From NCBI GenBank assembly GCA_964484185.1, contig CAZAEQ010000002.1, forward strand, positions 1 to 64,000: 64,000 nucleotides of DNA, in the 5' to 3' direction. This document shows positions 44,220 through 52,359 of the stretch, piece after piece. The position numbers were made by a program, and so were the translations under genes. The notes under the pieces were generated by a model. The model was not told where the DNA came from and made no database searches. It saw nothing but the letters and a program-made list of their open reading frames with translations. This DNA comes from F1-120-MAGs238 sp964484185 (GTDB lineage Bacteria; Planctomycetota; Phycisphaerae; Phycisphaerales; UBA1924). The first letter of the stretch is position 1, and the number at the start of each line of letters is the position of its first letter.

Positions 44220-44337
44220 TTGATTGCAAAAAGGAGATTTGCAACCACCTGCCAACCGCCTTTCCCTCAGGGCGACCGAAGTGGGTATGCGCGATACCGG
44301 GTATGTTTGACACGAATGTGGGTGGCAACCTGCGAAT

Positions 44338-45339
44338 TCAGTTGCTTCCGATGCACCATTCGATTGCCGCCATGCGGCAGAAGACGCCGTTGGCGGCCTG
44401 TTTGAGGATGACGCTTTTGGGGCCATCGGCTACGGCGGCGTCGATTTCCAGGCCGCGGTTCATGGGGCCGGGGTGCATGACGATTGCCGTGGGCTTCATT
44501 TTTGCGGCACGGTCAGGGGTGAGTGCGAAGCCTTCGCGGTATTCGCGGGAGGAGGGGATGGGGGAGATTTTCTTCTCAACGCCTGGAGCGGCATCGCCGC
44601 TGCGTTCGAACTGGACGCGGAGCATCATGATGGCATCGGCTTTGGGGACGATCGCATCGAAGTTGCTTTCGACTTTGCAGCCGAGAGATTCGAGTGATTT
44701 TGGCGCCATTGATGGTGGGCCGATGCAAATGAGTTTGGCGCCCAGCAGTTTCATGCCTGCGATTGCGGAGCGAGCGACGCGGGAGTTGAAGACATCGCCG
44801 ACGATTGCGATGGTGAGGCCGGAGAAGTCGAAGTCATCGCGCTTGAAGGACTGGGCAATGGTGAAGATGTCGAGCAAACCTTGAGTTGGGTGTTCGTGCC
44901 TGCCATCGCCGGCGTTGATCACTGCGCACTTGACATGATTGGAGATCATCGAAGCTGCGCCGCTTTGCTTGGCGCGGACCACGAGGCAATCGACACCCAT
45001 GGCCTGGACATTGAGCGCGGTGTCGATGAGGGTTTCGCCTTTGCTGACGCTTGAAGTGCTAGCACCGAATTCGAGAACCGCTGCGCCTAGGCGGGCCGCG
45101 GCCATAGAGAAGCTCGTGCGCGTGCGTGTGGAGTCTTCAAAGAAGAGATTGGCGACGGTGCGACCCTTGAGCGAATTGGACCAGGGTGCGCCGGACTGGC
45201 GGGTGTCGAGTGAAAAGTGGCGGGCGCGGGTCAGGAGTTGCAGAAGAAGTTCGTGGTCAATGCCTTGGAGGCCAAGAAGGCTGCGCATGGCAGGCGCGGG
45301 CGTTTTTCGGGATGTCGGTTTTGCTTTGGCCTTGGGCAT
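44338..45339 (-). CDS. pyrB: Aspartate carbamoyltransferase catalytic subunit
   Basis: Second step of pyrimidine synthesis, joining carbamoyl phosphate and aspartate. Motifs: FFEDSTRTRTSFSMAAARLG binds carbamoyl phosphate, and HEHPTQGLLDIFTI, GDVFNSRVARS and MHPGPMNRGLEID follow. The 333-residue length includes a 20-residue basic N-terminal extension. The gene is 226 bases downstream of the HU gene on the same strand, across a hairpin-rich spacer. pyrC or pyrI are not adjacent. Confidence 0.95.
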   Translation of the reverse strand: MPKAKAKPTSRKTPAPAMRSLLGLQGIDHELLLQLLTRARHFSLDTRQSGAPWSNSLKGRTVANLFFEDSTRTRTSFSMAAARLGAAVLEFGASTSSVSKGETLIDTALNVQAMGVDCLVVRAKQSGAASMISNHVKCAVINAGDGRHEHPTQGLLDIFTIAQSFKRDDFDFSGLTIAIVGDVFNSRVARSAIAGMKLLGAKLICIGPPSMAPKSLESLGCKVESNFDAIVPKADAIMMLRVQFERSGDAAPGVEKKISPIPSSREYREGFALTPDRAAKMKPTAIVMHPGPMNRGLEIDAAVADGPKSVILKQAANGVFCRMAAIEWCIGSN

Positions 45340-45410
45340 GTGCCAAGGTTAGGAAGGTGAAAGCGGGCAACAGCTTGCAAATGGCAAGGGCCAGCAGGCG
45401 TAGGAGAGAA

Positions 45411-45533
45411 TTCCGTTGAAACGGAACAATCAGGATTCCGGAATCGTTGATTTTGGTGAACTTCTACCCACGGCTGAAAGCCGTTGGCTAATAGGCGTAA
45501 AGCCTGCCGAAGCAGGCTCAGAGTCAGAGCCGG
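45411..45533. repeat. Array of hairpins, REP-like
   Basis: Successive stems are TTCCGTT/AACGGAA (45411-45426), GATTCCGGAATC, CCACGGCT/AGCCGTTGG (45468-45487), AGGC/GCCT, GCCTG/CAGGC and GGCTC/GAGCC (to about 45533). The run of four to six compact stems resembles bacterial REP-type elements. It lies between the HU stop and the pyrB start, with no T-runs. Confidence 0.55.
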
Positions 45534-45565
45534 ATCATTCGGAAGTTTCAAGCCGCAGAGACCGG

Positions 45566-45913
45566 TCAGGGCTTCTTGACGGCTTCGGATTGAGCAGCTT
45601 TTGAGGCAGCCTTGCGTTCGGCGATTTCGGCCAAGTCGAGGCTTTCTTTGAGCAGGCGGCCGAGTTTGAATTTCACCGTGCGCTTGGCCGGAACATCGAC
45701 CCGTTGAAGGGTCTTTGGGTTCTGGGCTGAGCGCTTGGCGCGTTGTTTCACCTCAAACACGCCGAAATCGCGGAATTCGAGGCGGTTGCCGCGTTTGAGT
45801 TCGACAATGACCTGATCGAGGAATTCCTGGACAGTTTTCTTCACATCCACGCGGCTGAGCGTGGTGCGATCGGCGATTCTTTCAACAAGTTCTTTCTTCG
45901 TGATCGTCTGCAT
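45566..45913 (-). CDS. HU/IHF-family DNA-binding protein
   Basis: A 115-residue nucleoid protein. It starts MQTITKKELVERIADRTTLS, then has LEFRDFGVFEVKQRAKRSAQ with the DNA-bending arm (NPKTLQRVDVPAKRTVKFK). A C-terminal extension (AERKAASKAAQSEAVKKP) is alanine- and lysine-rich and longer than in typical HU. It probably compacts DNA and bends it at defined sites. It stands alone before the hairpin array. Confidence 0.93.
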   Translation of the reverse strand: MQTITKKELVERIADRTTLSRVDVKKTVQEFLDQVIVELKRGNRLEFRDFGVFEVKQRAKRSAQNPKTLQRVDVPAKRTVKFKLGRLLKESLDLAEIAERKAASKAAQSEAVKKP

Positions 45914-46331
45914 ACCGCTTCCGTTCGAGAGGGATGCCTCTCAATTCAATCATCAAATCTACCGCACAAGCGTAACCCCCACAGGCGACGGCAAGCCTGA
46001 TTCCGCCACCGTTCACGGCGCGAACAGATCGGGCCAAGCGGGGAACCAAGGGGACACTATCAGCAGGCTGAAGCATGGCGTCAACCCCCGGTGCAATAAG
46101 AACTTGGGTACTTGACGGCGTAACGGACCGAGGCTACGAGCGGGCATGTGAGGATGGGGGGGGTTATGCGGCGTAGCGGGGAATCGGGGAGGGGATTAGA
46201 CGTGAAGTTGGGGAAGATGGGGGTCGATGAACGGGTGTGCCGGTGCGGCAAACTGGGAAAGTCCCAGAACCGATTGAAGGGTAAGAAGCGACCCTCCAAA
46301 TCTCGGGAGCGAGAAGAGCGGGGAGACCACG
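45914..46331. other. Intergenic region with G-rich stretch
   Basis: A run of eight G residues lies at 46156-46163, and the plus strand is purine-rich to about 46325. A G/C-rich stretch from about 46020 to 46100 could fold but matches no riboswitch I can confirm. The region holds the divergent promoters of the HU gene and the response regulator gene. No gene is supported. Confidence 0.4.
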
Positions 46332-46973
46332 GTGAGCGACGACAAACTCGATCTGTCGAACCTGTCAGACAAGCGCATATTCACCACTGGTGAAGCGGCG
46401 GTTTTGTGCAAAGTAAGTCAGCAGACGATCATCCGCTGTTTTGATGCGGGCCGCCTGAATGGCTTTCGAGTGCCAGGGAGCAAGTTCCGGCGCATTCCCC
46501 GTGAAGAACTGATTCGGTTCATGCGCGCCAATGAAATTGCAACGGACTCAATGGAGAGCCCGCGCAAGCGCGTATTAGTAGTTGATGACGATCCGCAGAT
46601 TGTCGAGTTGTTTCTTGACATGCTCTCGCGGGATACGAGGCTGGAGATTCGAGCGGCGACAACTGGCTTTGATGCTGGGGTACTGACTGAGTCATTTCGG
46701 CCGCACCTGGTGCTGCTGGATTACATGCTGCCGGACATCAATGGGAACCAGGTGTGCCGCCGATTGAGGGAGAATCCCAATCTTGCGGATATCAAGATTT
46801 TGTGCGTCTCGGGGGTTGTGAATCAGGATGAAGTGAGATTGTTGAAAGAGGCGGGAGCAGATGACTTCATCAAGAAGCCGTTTGATCTCACACACATGAT
46901 TCGTCGCATCAGTGAGCTGCTTGGGATTGAGCCATCGAGTTCGCTCTTAGGGACAGCCGTGACAAGTGGGTAA
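46332..46973 (+). CDS. Response regulator with N-terminal excisionase-type HTH and C-terminal receiver
   Basis: The start is GTG 46332 with GGGAG upstream. Residues 15-70 are an excisionase/MerR-like helix-turn-helix (IFTTGEAAVLCKVSQQTII, FRRIPREELIRFM). Residues about 78-205 are a receiver: RVLVVDDDPQIVELF, the phosphoacceptor Asp in LVLLDYMLPDING, and KKPFDLTHMIRRI. The domain order is opposite to most DNA-binding response regulators. It is four bases before the HDOD-kinase gene, which is the obvious partner. Confidence 0.86.
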   Translation: MSDDKLDLSNLSDKRIFTTGEAAVLCKVSQQTIIRCFDAGRLNGFRVPGSKFRRIPREELIRFMRANEIATDSMESPRKRVLVVDDDPQIVELFLDMLSRDTRLEIRAATTGFDAGVLTESFRPHLVLLDYMLPDINGNQVCRRLRENPNLADIKILCVSGVVNQDEVRLLKEAGADDFIKKPFDLTHMIRRISELLGIEPSSSLLGTAVTSG

Positions 46974-46976
46974 GCA

Positions 46977-49322
46977 ATGAGTGATCAGTCTGAACAGCTC
47001 AGTTCGCCGCAGGTTGAGATGATTCTCGCCCAAGTGGACAACCTGCCGACGCTGTCGCCGATTGCGACGCGTGTTCTGAATCTGGGTTCATCTGAGCAAG
47101 TGGATCTGCAGGAAGTTGGAAAGCTGATCGAGTCGGATCCGGCGCTGGCAGCGCGAATCCTTGGCATGTGCAGCAAGGCCTCGACGGGCCTTGGCGACAA
47201 GATTACGAGTGTTCGTCGCGCGGTTGTCATGCTGGGGCTTGACGCTGTACGGTCAGCGGTATTGAGCGTGTCGGTGTACGACTTGATGTCGGAGCGCGGG
47301 AGTGCGGCGGACAAGGAACTCTCAAGAAACGACCCGGCGACAAGCGAACTTCGTTCGATGTGTTTTGACCGGGTTGGATATTGGAAGAACGCACTTTCGG
47401 TAGCGTGTGCGGCGGAACTGATCGCGAAACACGAGAAACGCATTGGAGTTACGCCCGATGAGGCGTTCATTGCCGGGCTCCTGCACGGACTTGGGCGGGT
47501 TGTGCTTGACCTGGTACTGCCGCAAAGCTATTCGCGCGTGCTTGCATTGGCAGACCGGCGGCAAGTTGAGACGGCAACTCTTGAAAATCAGATTCTTGGT
47601 GTCGACCACCATATTGCCGGCAAACGGTGCGCGGAACATTGGGGTCTGCCGCCGCAGCTGCAAGATGTGATGTGGCTGTATGGAACGCCATATGAGGCGA
47701 TCCCTGAGACGAGTCATAAACAGTTGATCGGGTTGGTAGCCGTGGCGCGGGCGTATTGCCGCGAGTTGTATCTTGGATGGTGCGGTGATTTTGGAATTCC
47801 GCCCAGCGCTACGACACTTGCTGCGGAGATGGGAATACCAGCCTCGACACTTCAGGACATTACCACTGAGCTTCATGCAAACGTTGTAGAACGGTGCCAG
47901 GCCCTGGGCCTGGACGAACTTACAACGCCGCAATTGATGTTGTCATCGCTCTTGCAGGCAAATCGCCAGCTCAGTCGATTCACAACAGCACTGCAGGACC
48001 GGGCGGCGCAGGCAGATTATTTCGGGCGTGTTCTTGGTGCGATCCATTTCTTCCACGCGAGCGATGGGCCATCGCGAGGGATGGCGGGCACGCTTGGACA
48101 AGTCACACGATCAGCGCTGCAGTTGCTGGGCGAAGGTAATGCCATTACGGTCATGCAGACCAACGAGGCCGAGCCGTGGCAGATCATGAAATTTTCTGCC
48201 GATGGACGCGTGTCAGAGACAAAGCTCTTTAAGCCGCCAACGCACGCTGCAAGCCTTCGGGATCGAATGAAGAGCATGCGGGCGGGCGGATCTATTACTG
48301 CCCTGAGCAACACCTTTGTCGAAGCGCTTGAATCGATGGTGCCACCATTTGATATGTGCGTCACCCCGATTCGAACCGGAGGCAAGGCCGCGGCGGCACT
48401 GCTGCTGAATCACGATGCCAGCAAAGTCTCATCGCTACCCGATGCACTTATCGCAGCTTGGGAGTCGGCATTGCGTGCTTCTACTCAGCAGGATGAAGCG
48501 CAGAAGATGGCGGAACGGTTTAACCAGGTGAATCGCACGTTGATTCAGACGCAAACCAAGCTCAGCGAAACACAGGCAATGGCAAAGCTCGGTGAGGTGA
48601 CTGCGGGTGCAGCACATGAAATGAACAATCCGCTGACTGTAATCTCCGGTCGCGGACAGTTGCTGCTTACGACTTTGTCAAGCGCACGCGAAAAAGCCGC
48701 CGCAGAATCGATCGTAGATGCGGCTCGCGATTTGAGCGAACTTATCACAAGCCTTAATCTGATCGCCAAAGTACCCAAGCCCGAGCATTGCACTGTGTCG
48801 ATTATCAACATTGTGGAACTTGCGAGCAAGACCGCAAAAGAGAGACTGGGCAAGGTTGTTCCTGTGACGCTGAAGCTTGGACCTGGAATTGACAAGGTAT
48901 ACGTTGATCGGACCATGCTTTCGCTTGCACTCGCAGAGCTGATGTGCAACGCGGCACAGGCTGCACCCGATGCTTCGAACCATCTCACAATCGAAGCGAT
49001 TGGTTCTACGTTGACGATCTGTCTACAGGACACCGGTTCCGGGTTTACTGCGCAAGCGTTGCGCCATGCGTTTGACCCGTTCTTCTCAGAAAAACCTTCC
49101 GGGCGCGGCCGCGGATTAGGGCTTTCTCGGGCAAGATCGCTGGTTGCGGCGCTGGGTGGTGAAATCACTCTTGCGAACATTGCGGGCAAGGGAGCACAGG
49201 TTTCGATCAGTTTGCCGGAATGGAAAGAGCCAACGAAAAATGTGCCAAACTTGGCCTCAGGCGCAAGTTCGAGTCGAGCGCAAGATCGACGGGTTGCACC
49301 TGCAAATACGCAACCGCAGTGA
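46977..49322 (+). CDS. HDOD-domain histidine kinase
   Basis: The first 300 residues are an HDOD domain (LPTLSPIATRVLNLGSSEQ, VRRAVVMLGLDAVR, EAFIAGLLHGLGRVVLD). A sensor-like middle region without clear motif follows (about 330-500). HisKA is in GEVTAGAAHEMNNPLTVISG, and HATPase_c has LALAELMCNAAQAA, DTGSGF and GRGLGLSRA. No membrane helix is present, so it senses a cytoplasmic cue. The fusion of HDOD with a kinase suggests output or input linked to cyclic nucleotide or stress signalling (inference). It is coupled to the two flanking regulators. Confidence 0.88.
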   Translation: MSDQSEQLSSPQVEMILAQVDNLPTLSPIATRVLNLGSSEQVDLQEVGKLIESDPALAARILGMCSKASTGLGDKITSVRRAVVMLGLDAVRSAVLSVSVYDLMSERGSAADKELSRNDPATSELRSMCFDRVGYWKNALSVACAAELIAKHEKRIGVTPDEAFIAGLLHGLGRVVLDLVLPQSYSRVLALADRRQVETATLENQILGVDHHIAGKRCAEHWGLPPQLQDVMWLYGTPYEAIPETSHKQLIGLVAVARAYCRELYLGWCGDFGIPPSATTLAAEMGIPASTLQDITTELHANVVERCQALGLDELTTPQLMLSSLLQANRQLSRFTTALQDRAAQADYFGRVLGAIHFFHASDGPSRGMAGTLGQVTRSALQLLGEGNAITVMQTNEAEPWQIMKFSADGRVSETKLFKPPTHAASLRDRMKSMRAGGSITALSNTFVEALESMVPPFDMCVTPIRTGGKAAAALLLNHDASKVSSLPDALIAAWESALRASTQQDEAQKMAERFNQVNRTLIQTQTKLSETQAMAKLGEVTAGAAHEMNNPLTVISGRGQLLLTTLSSAREKAAAESIVDAARDLSELITSLNLIAKVPKPEHCTVSIINIVELASKTAKERLGKVVPVTLKLGPGIDKVYVDRTMLSLALAELMCNAAQAAPDASNHLTIEAIGSTLTICLQDTGSGFTAQALRHAFDPFFSEKPSGRGRGLGLSRARSLVAALGGEITLANIAGKGAQVSISLPEWKEPTKNVPNLASGASSSRAQDRRVAPANTQPQ

Positions 49323-49424
49323 TCAAGTCGCGTAAGCCACGCAAGCGGAAGGTCAAAAGCGTCGAATTTTGGAAGTACGGGAGACGACCGCTCCTGATAG
49401 ACGCTTTCTGCGAATGGGTGCTGC

Positions 49425-50600
49425 ATGGCAAAGAAGTTCAATTCTGACTCTGATCCCAAGCTTCGTCTTGACGATTCAGAACTTCGCATTCTTGTAATCT
49501 CCGCTGCGCGAACCGATCGCATGAAACTGGTGGCGCAGCTGGAGTCTTACTCCACGACACAGTGTGCGGCAACTGGGGCACAAGGCCTGGAACTGGCACG
49601 CAGCAATCAGTTTGATGCGGTTCTGGTTGATATTGAATTGCCCGATGCGACAGGGTGTGATGTATGTCAGGAACTCTTGAAACTGAATCCGACGCAGGCG
49701 GTTTTGCTCCGAGCGGTGAAACCATCGCTTGAGGATGCGTTGACAGCAATGGGTGCGGGCGCGTTTGACATGTTGTCGAACGAACTGAGCGGGACGGATC
49801 TGCTTGCCAGGATTCGCGGTGCGCTTCATCGCAGTGCGGTGTTGCGTTCGCGGGATACGAGACGCGTTGCACAGATCGAGAGATTGCAGCGCTTGTGCCG
49901 CCATCTGGGAATGGCGAGAGAAGAAATTTCAAAGCATGTTGGATCGCTCTGCTCTGATCTGACGAGTGCGTATCGCGAGTTGAGCGACAAGATGGTGAAC
50001 ACCAGCATTTCCAGCGAATTCTCCGCAATTGTGCGGCAGGAACTGGATCTGGAAGAATTGCTGCGGACCATGCTTGAGTACGTGCTGGCCAAAGTCGGCG
50101 CGACGAATGCGGCGGTGTTTCTGCCATCATCCAATGGAGACTTCACGCTGGGGGCGTATGTAAATTACGATTGCCCGAAGGATACTGCGGAAGTTCTGTT
50201 TGACCACCTGGCGGCGGAGCTTGCGCCGCGGTTTGAACATTCAAAGACCCTTGCGGTGATGAATACCGCGGCATCATTAAATTCTTCACTTGGCGAGCAG
50301 TCGCAGTGGCTGGCAGATTCCGCTGTCATGATCGCACCCTGCAGGTTTGCGCAGGCCGGGCAACCAGAAGAATGTCTCGGCCTTATCGCACTGTTCCGGG
50401 ATCGTCGAACGCCCTTTGTTGCAGACAGTGAGCCCACGATGAAGATCATCGCTGATCTCTTTGCGCGGCAGCTTTCACGGGTTATTCAGTGTCACCACCG
50501 GCATTTGCCCAAGCACAAATGGGGCGCGCCGGGGTCGGCGTTCTCGACAGATCCAGAGTCGCTGGATGAGCGTGACGATGATATTGACCTGGCGGCGTAA
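49425..50600 (+). CDS. Degenerate receiver plus GAF-like domain protein
   Basis: Residues 20-135 form a receiver fold, with Asp in VLVDIELPDATGCDV. The acidic pair after strand 1 is missing (RILVISAARTDR) and the usual Thr/Ser position reads LLRAV, so it may be a non-phosphorylated pseudo-receiver. A helical linker follows, then a GAF-like domain at about residues 190-370 (RQELDLEELLRTMLEYVLAK, GATNAAVFLPSSNG). It is 102 bases downstream of the HDOD kinase and probably part of the same pathway. Confidence 0.8.
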   Translation: MAKKFNSDSDPKLRLDDSELRILVISAARTDRMKLVAQLESYSTTQCAATGAQGLELARSNQFDAVLVDIELPDATGCDVCQELLKLNPTQAVLLRAVKPSLEDALTAMGAGAFDMLSNELSGTDLLARIRGALHRSAVLRSRDTRRVAQIERLQRLCRHLGMAREEISKHVGSLCSDLTSAYRELSDKMVNTSISSEFSAIVRQELDLEELLRTMLEYVLAKVGATNAAVFLPSSNGDFTLGAYVNYDCPKDTAEVLFDHLAAELAPRFEHSKTLAVMNTAASLNSSLGEQSQWLADSAVMIAPCRFAQAGQPEECLGLIALFRDRRTPFVADSEPTMKIIADLFARQLSRVIQCHHRHLPKHKWGAPGSAFSTDPESLDERDDDIDLAA

Positions 50601-50612
50601 GCAGCCTGAGGT

Positions 50613-51350
50613 TCACTTTTTCCCAAGTCGCTTGAGTTCCCGCCATTTAGTGACGGCTTCGGGTTCGCGCGGATATATCGGCGCGAGCTCGAGCGAGCTT
50701 GTCGATGGAAAGGCGTGTTGAATAGAAAGCAGGATGCGCGGATCAAAGACGGGTTCGCGAACTGGTATTTTCATCGCCGCGGCGCGAGTACGCAGTGAAT
50801 CTGGGGCGAAGCGGTCTGCGAGAATCAGCGAGACGTTTGAAAGTTCGAGATCGGCAGCGGATGAGATTTCGGGGGCAGACAAGAGCTGACGAGTCGAGGA
50901 ATACCTGGAACTGTGAAAGGTCTCGCCTTTGGCGGCCAGCAGTACAAGCGTATCGGCGGTCTGTACTTCAACCGCCGCGACGGCAACAGCAGCGCTTGGA
51001 ACTCCGACACACTGGGCACCCGATGTTTCGGCGATGAACTTGGCCGCGGTCACGGCTATGCGAGTTGCGGTGAAGCCACCGGGGCCGATGCTGACGGCGA
51101 TTCGCGTGATGTCTTTGCTGGTCAGGGAGTGAAGCGCGAAGAGACGATCGATCGCAGGCAACAGGCCATCATCATGGGATTTTGTGGGGTCGATGGCTTC
51201 GCTTGCGATGAATGTAATTGTGCCGCCACTTACCCGCCCCACTGCCACGCCAGGCAAGGCGATTGAGGCGGGGGTCCAGGCGGAAGGGTTGGAAATTTCG
51301 ATGGCAAGCACAAGCGACAAGCGGGGAACCGTATTCGCCTCATACGTCAT
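50613..51350 (-). CDS. tsaB: tRNA threonylcarbamoyladenosine protein TsaB
   Basis: The start is set at ATG 51350 (245 residues), because the upstream frame to 51431 has no support. The N-terminus (LVLAIEISNPSAWTPASIAL) and SIGPGGFTATRIAVTAAKF mark the actin-like TsaB fold, the inactive partner of TsaD in t6A synthesis. Later motifs are less conserved. It is divergent from the outer-membrane-like gene with 30 bases between starts, so the two promoters must overlap. tsaD, tsaE and tsaC are not in the window. Confidence 0.9.
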   Translation of the reverse strand: MTYEANTVPRLSLVLAIEISNPSAWTPASIALPGVAVGRVSGGTITFIASEAIDPTKSHDDGLLPAIDRLFALHSLTSKDITRIAVSIGPGGFTATRIAVTAAKFIAETSGAQCVGVPSAAVAVAAVEVQTADTLVLLAAKGETFHSSRYSSTRQLLSAPEISSAADLELSNVSLILADRFAPDSLRTRAAAMKIPVREPVFDPRILLSIQHAFPSTSSLELAPIYPREPEAVTKWRELKRLGKK

Positions 51351-51380
51351 ATGCTCAGGCCGACTTCTGGAGCCTTTTCC

Positions 51381-52340
51381 ATGACCAATGGCGTTCGTTC
51401 GATCTTGTTGTATGCGATTGCGATGACTCAATGCGGATTTGCGGCGAATGCGGCGTGGCTGGAGCCGCCGCCTGCAGAGCAGAAAGCGATCGAACCGGGT
51501 GAGACGGCAGCGCCGAAAGAATCGCTCGATGAATCACTTGCAAAAATGCCGAAGTGGACGGTCATAGCTGAGTTGTCTGCGTACCGGGTGAGCGCCAGCG
51601 GCAAGGTGAGAATGCCGGGGACCAATGGGCTGGCATCTCCTGCGGGCCAGAGTTCGCTCAAGCTTGAATCGATAGGCGCGGACAATCCGCAATGGGCACC
51701 GTATGGAAGGGTGCGCTGGCGCCCGTCAGCGGGATCGTGGTCGTTTGGAGCTTCGGGCTTTGGAACAAAGATTGACGAGCAGGGAGTCGCTGATCAGGAT
51801 CAGCGTGTGGGCGACATGTTGCTGATCACCGGCGATGTGATTCGCACTGAGATTCAGTTCCGCAATTTTGATGCGGAAGCGGCGTATCGGGTGTTCGAAC
51901 GAGCGCGAGGGAAAAACGCTCGCGGCGCGACGAAGCTTGCATCGTATGTGGACTTGACCGCTGGATTGCGTGTGATTGATACAGATGTGAAGTTTGCGCA
52001 CACGACAGCGCAGCTCCCGCCATTTGTCACTGGTCAGAGATTTGAGGTCGACAACAACGACATCTTCTTTCAGCCGATTGTGGGAGCGCGTGCAGGAGTT
52101 GAGATTGTTGAAGAAGTGAACATCGATCTGCGTTTCAATTTTGGTGGGCTGCCTGGAACGCAGAGAAGCGTCTCGTGGGACATCGAGCCGTGTTTCACCT
52201 GGCGTCCGTGGACCAACATCGGCGTGCATGTTGGCTACCGGAACTTGTTTGTGAGCGTGCGTTCGGGCGGTTCCAACGAGCGATATTCGTGGCGCGGCGG
52301 ACTTGCGGGGCTCTACTTTGGTGTTACTGGTCGATTCTGA
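51381..52340 (+). CDS. Outer-membrane-like beta-barrel protein, function unknown
   Basis: ATG 51381 follows CTGGAG by eight bases and begins a signal peptide (MTNGVRSILLYAIAMTQCGF, cleavage near FAANA). The mature 290 residues alternate polar and hydrophobic residues with aromatic girdles (YGRVRWRPSAGSWSFGASGF, VDLTAGLRVIDTDVKFA, WTNIGVHVGYRNLFVSV) and end in Phe (VTGRF), as barrels do. I do not recognise a specific family. It converges with the carboxypeptidase gene. Confidence 0.72.
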   Translation: MTNGVRSILLYAIAMTQCGFAANAAWLEPPPAEQKAIEPGETAAPKESLDESLAKMPKWTVIAELSAYRVSASGKVRMPGTNGLASPAGQSSLKLESIGADNPQWAPYGRVRWRPSAGSWSFGASGFGTKIDEQGVADQDQRVGDMLLITGDVIRTEIQFRNFDAEAAYRVFERARGKNARGATKLASYVDLTAGLRVIDTDVKFAHTTAQLPPFVTGQRFEVDNNDIFFQPIVGARAGVEIVEEVNIDLRFNFGGLPGTQRSVSWDIEPCFTWRPWTNIGVHVGYRNLFVSVRSGGSNERYSWRGGLAGLYFGVTGRF

Positions 52341-52359
52341 AGATTGACTGTCGCGCCTG

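Noticed and set aside
44235..44255. Sigma-54-like promoter (TTGGCAGGTGGTTGCA on the minus strand) before the PEP-CTERM-like gene
   Set aside because: The GG-to-GC spacing is nine bases rather than ten, so it does not fit the consensus.
46020..46100. Possible riboswitch (GGGGAACCAAGGGGAC resembles part of a c-di-AMP riboswitch)
   Set aside because: The conserved GGGTGAATC-type partner and the overall pairing are not found. A covariance search would be needed.
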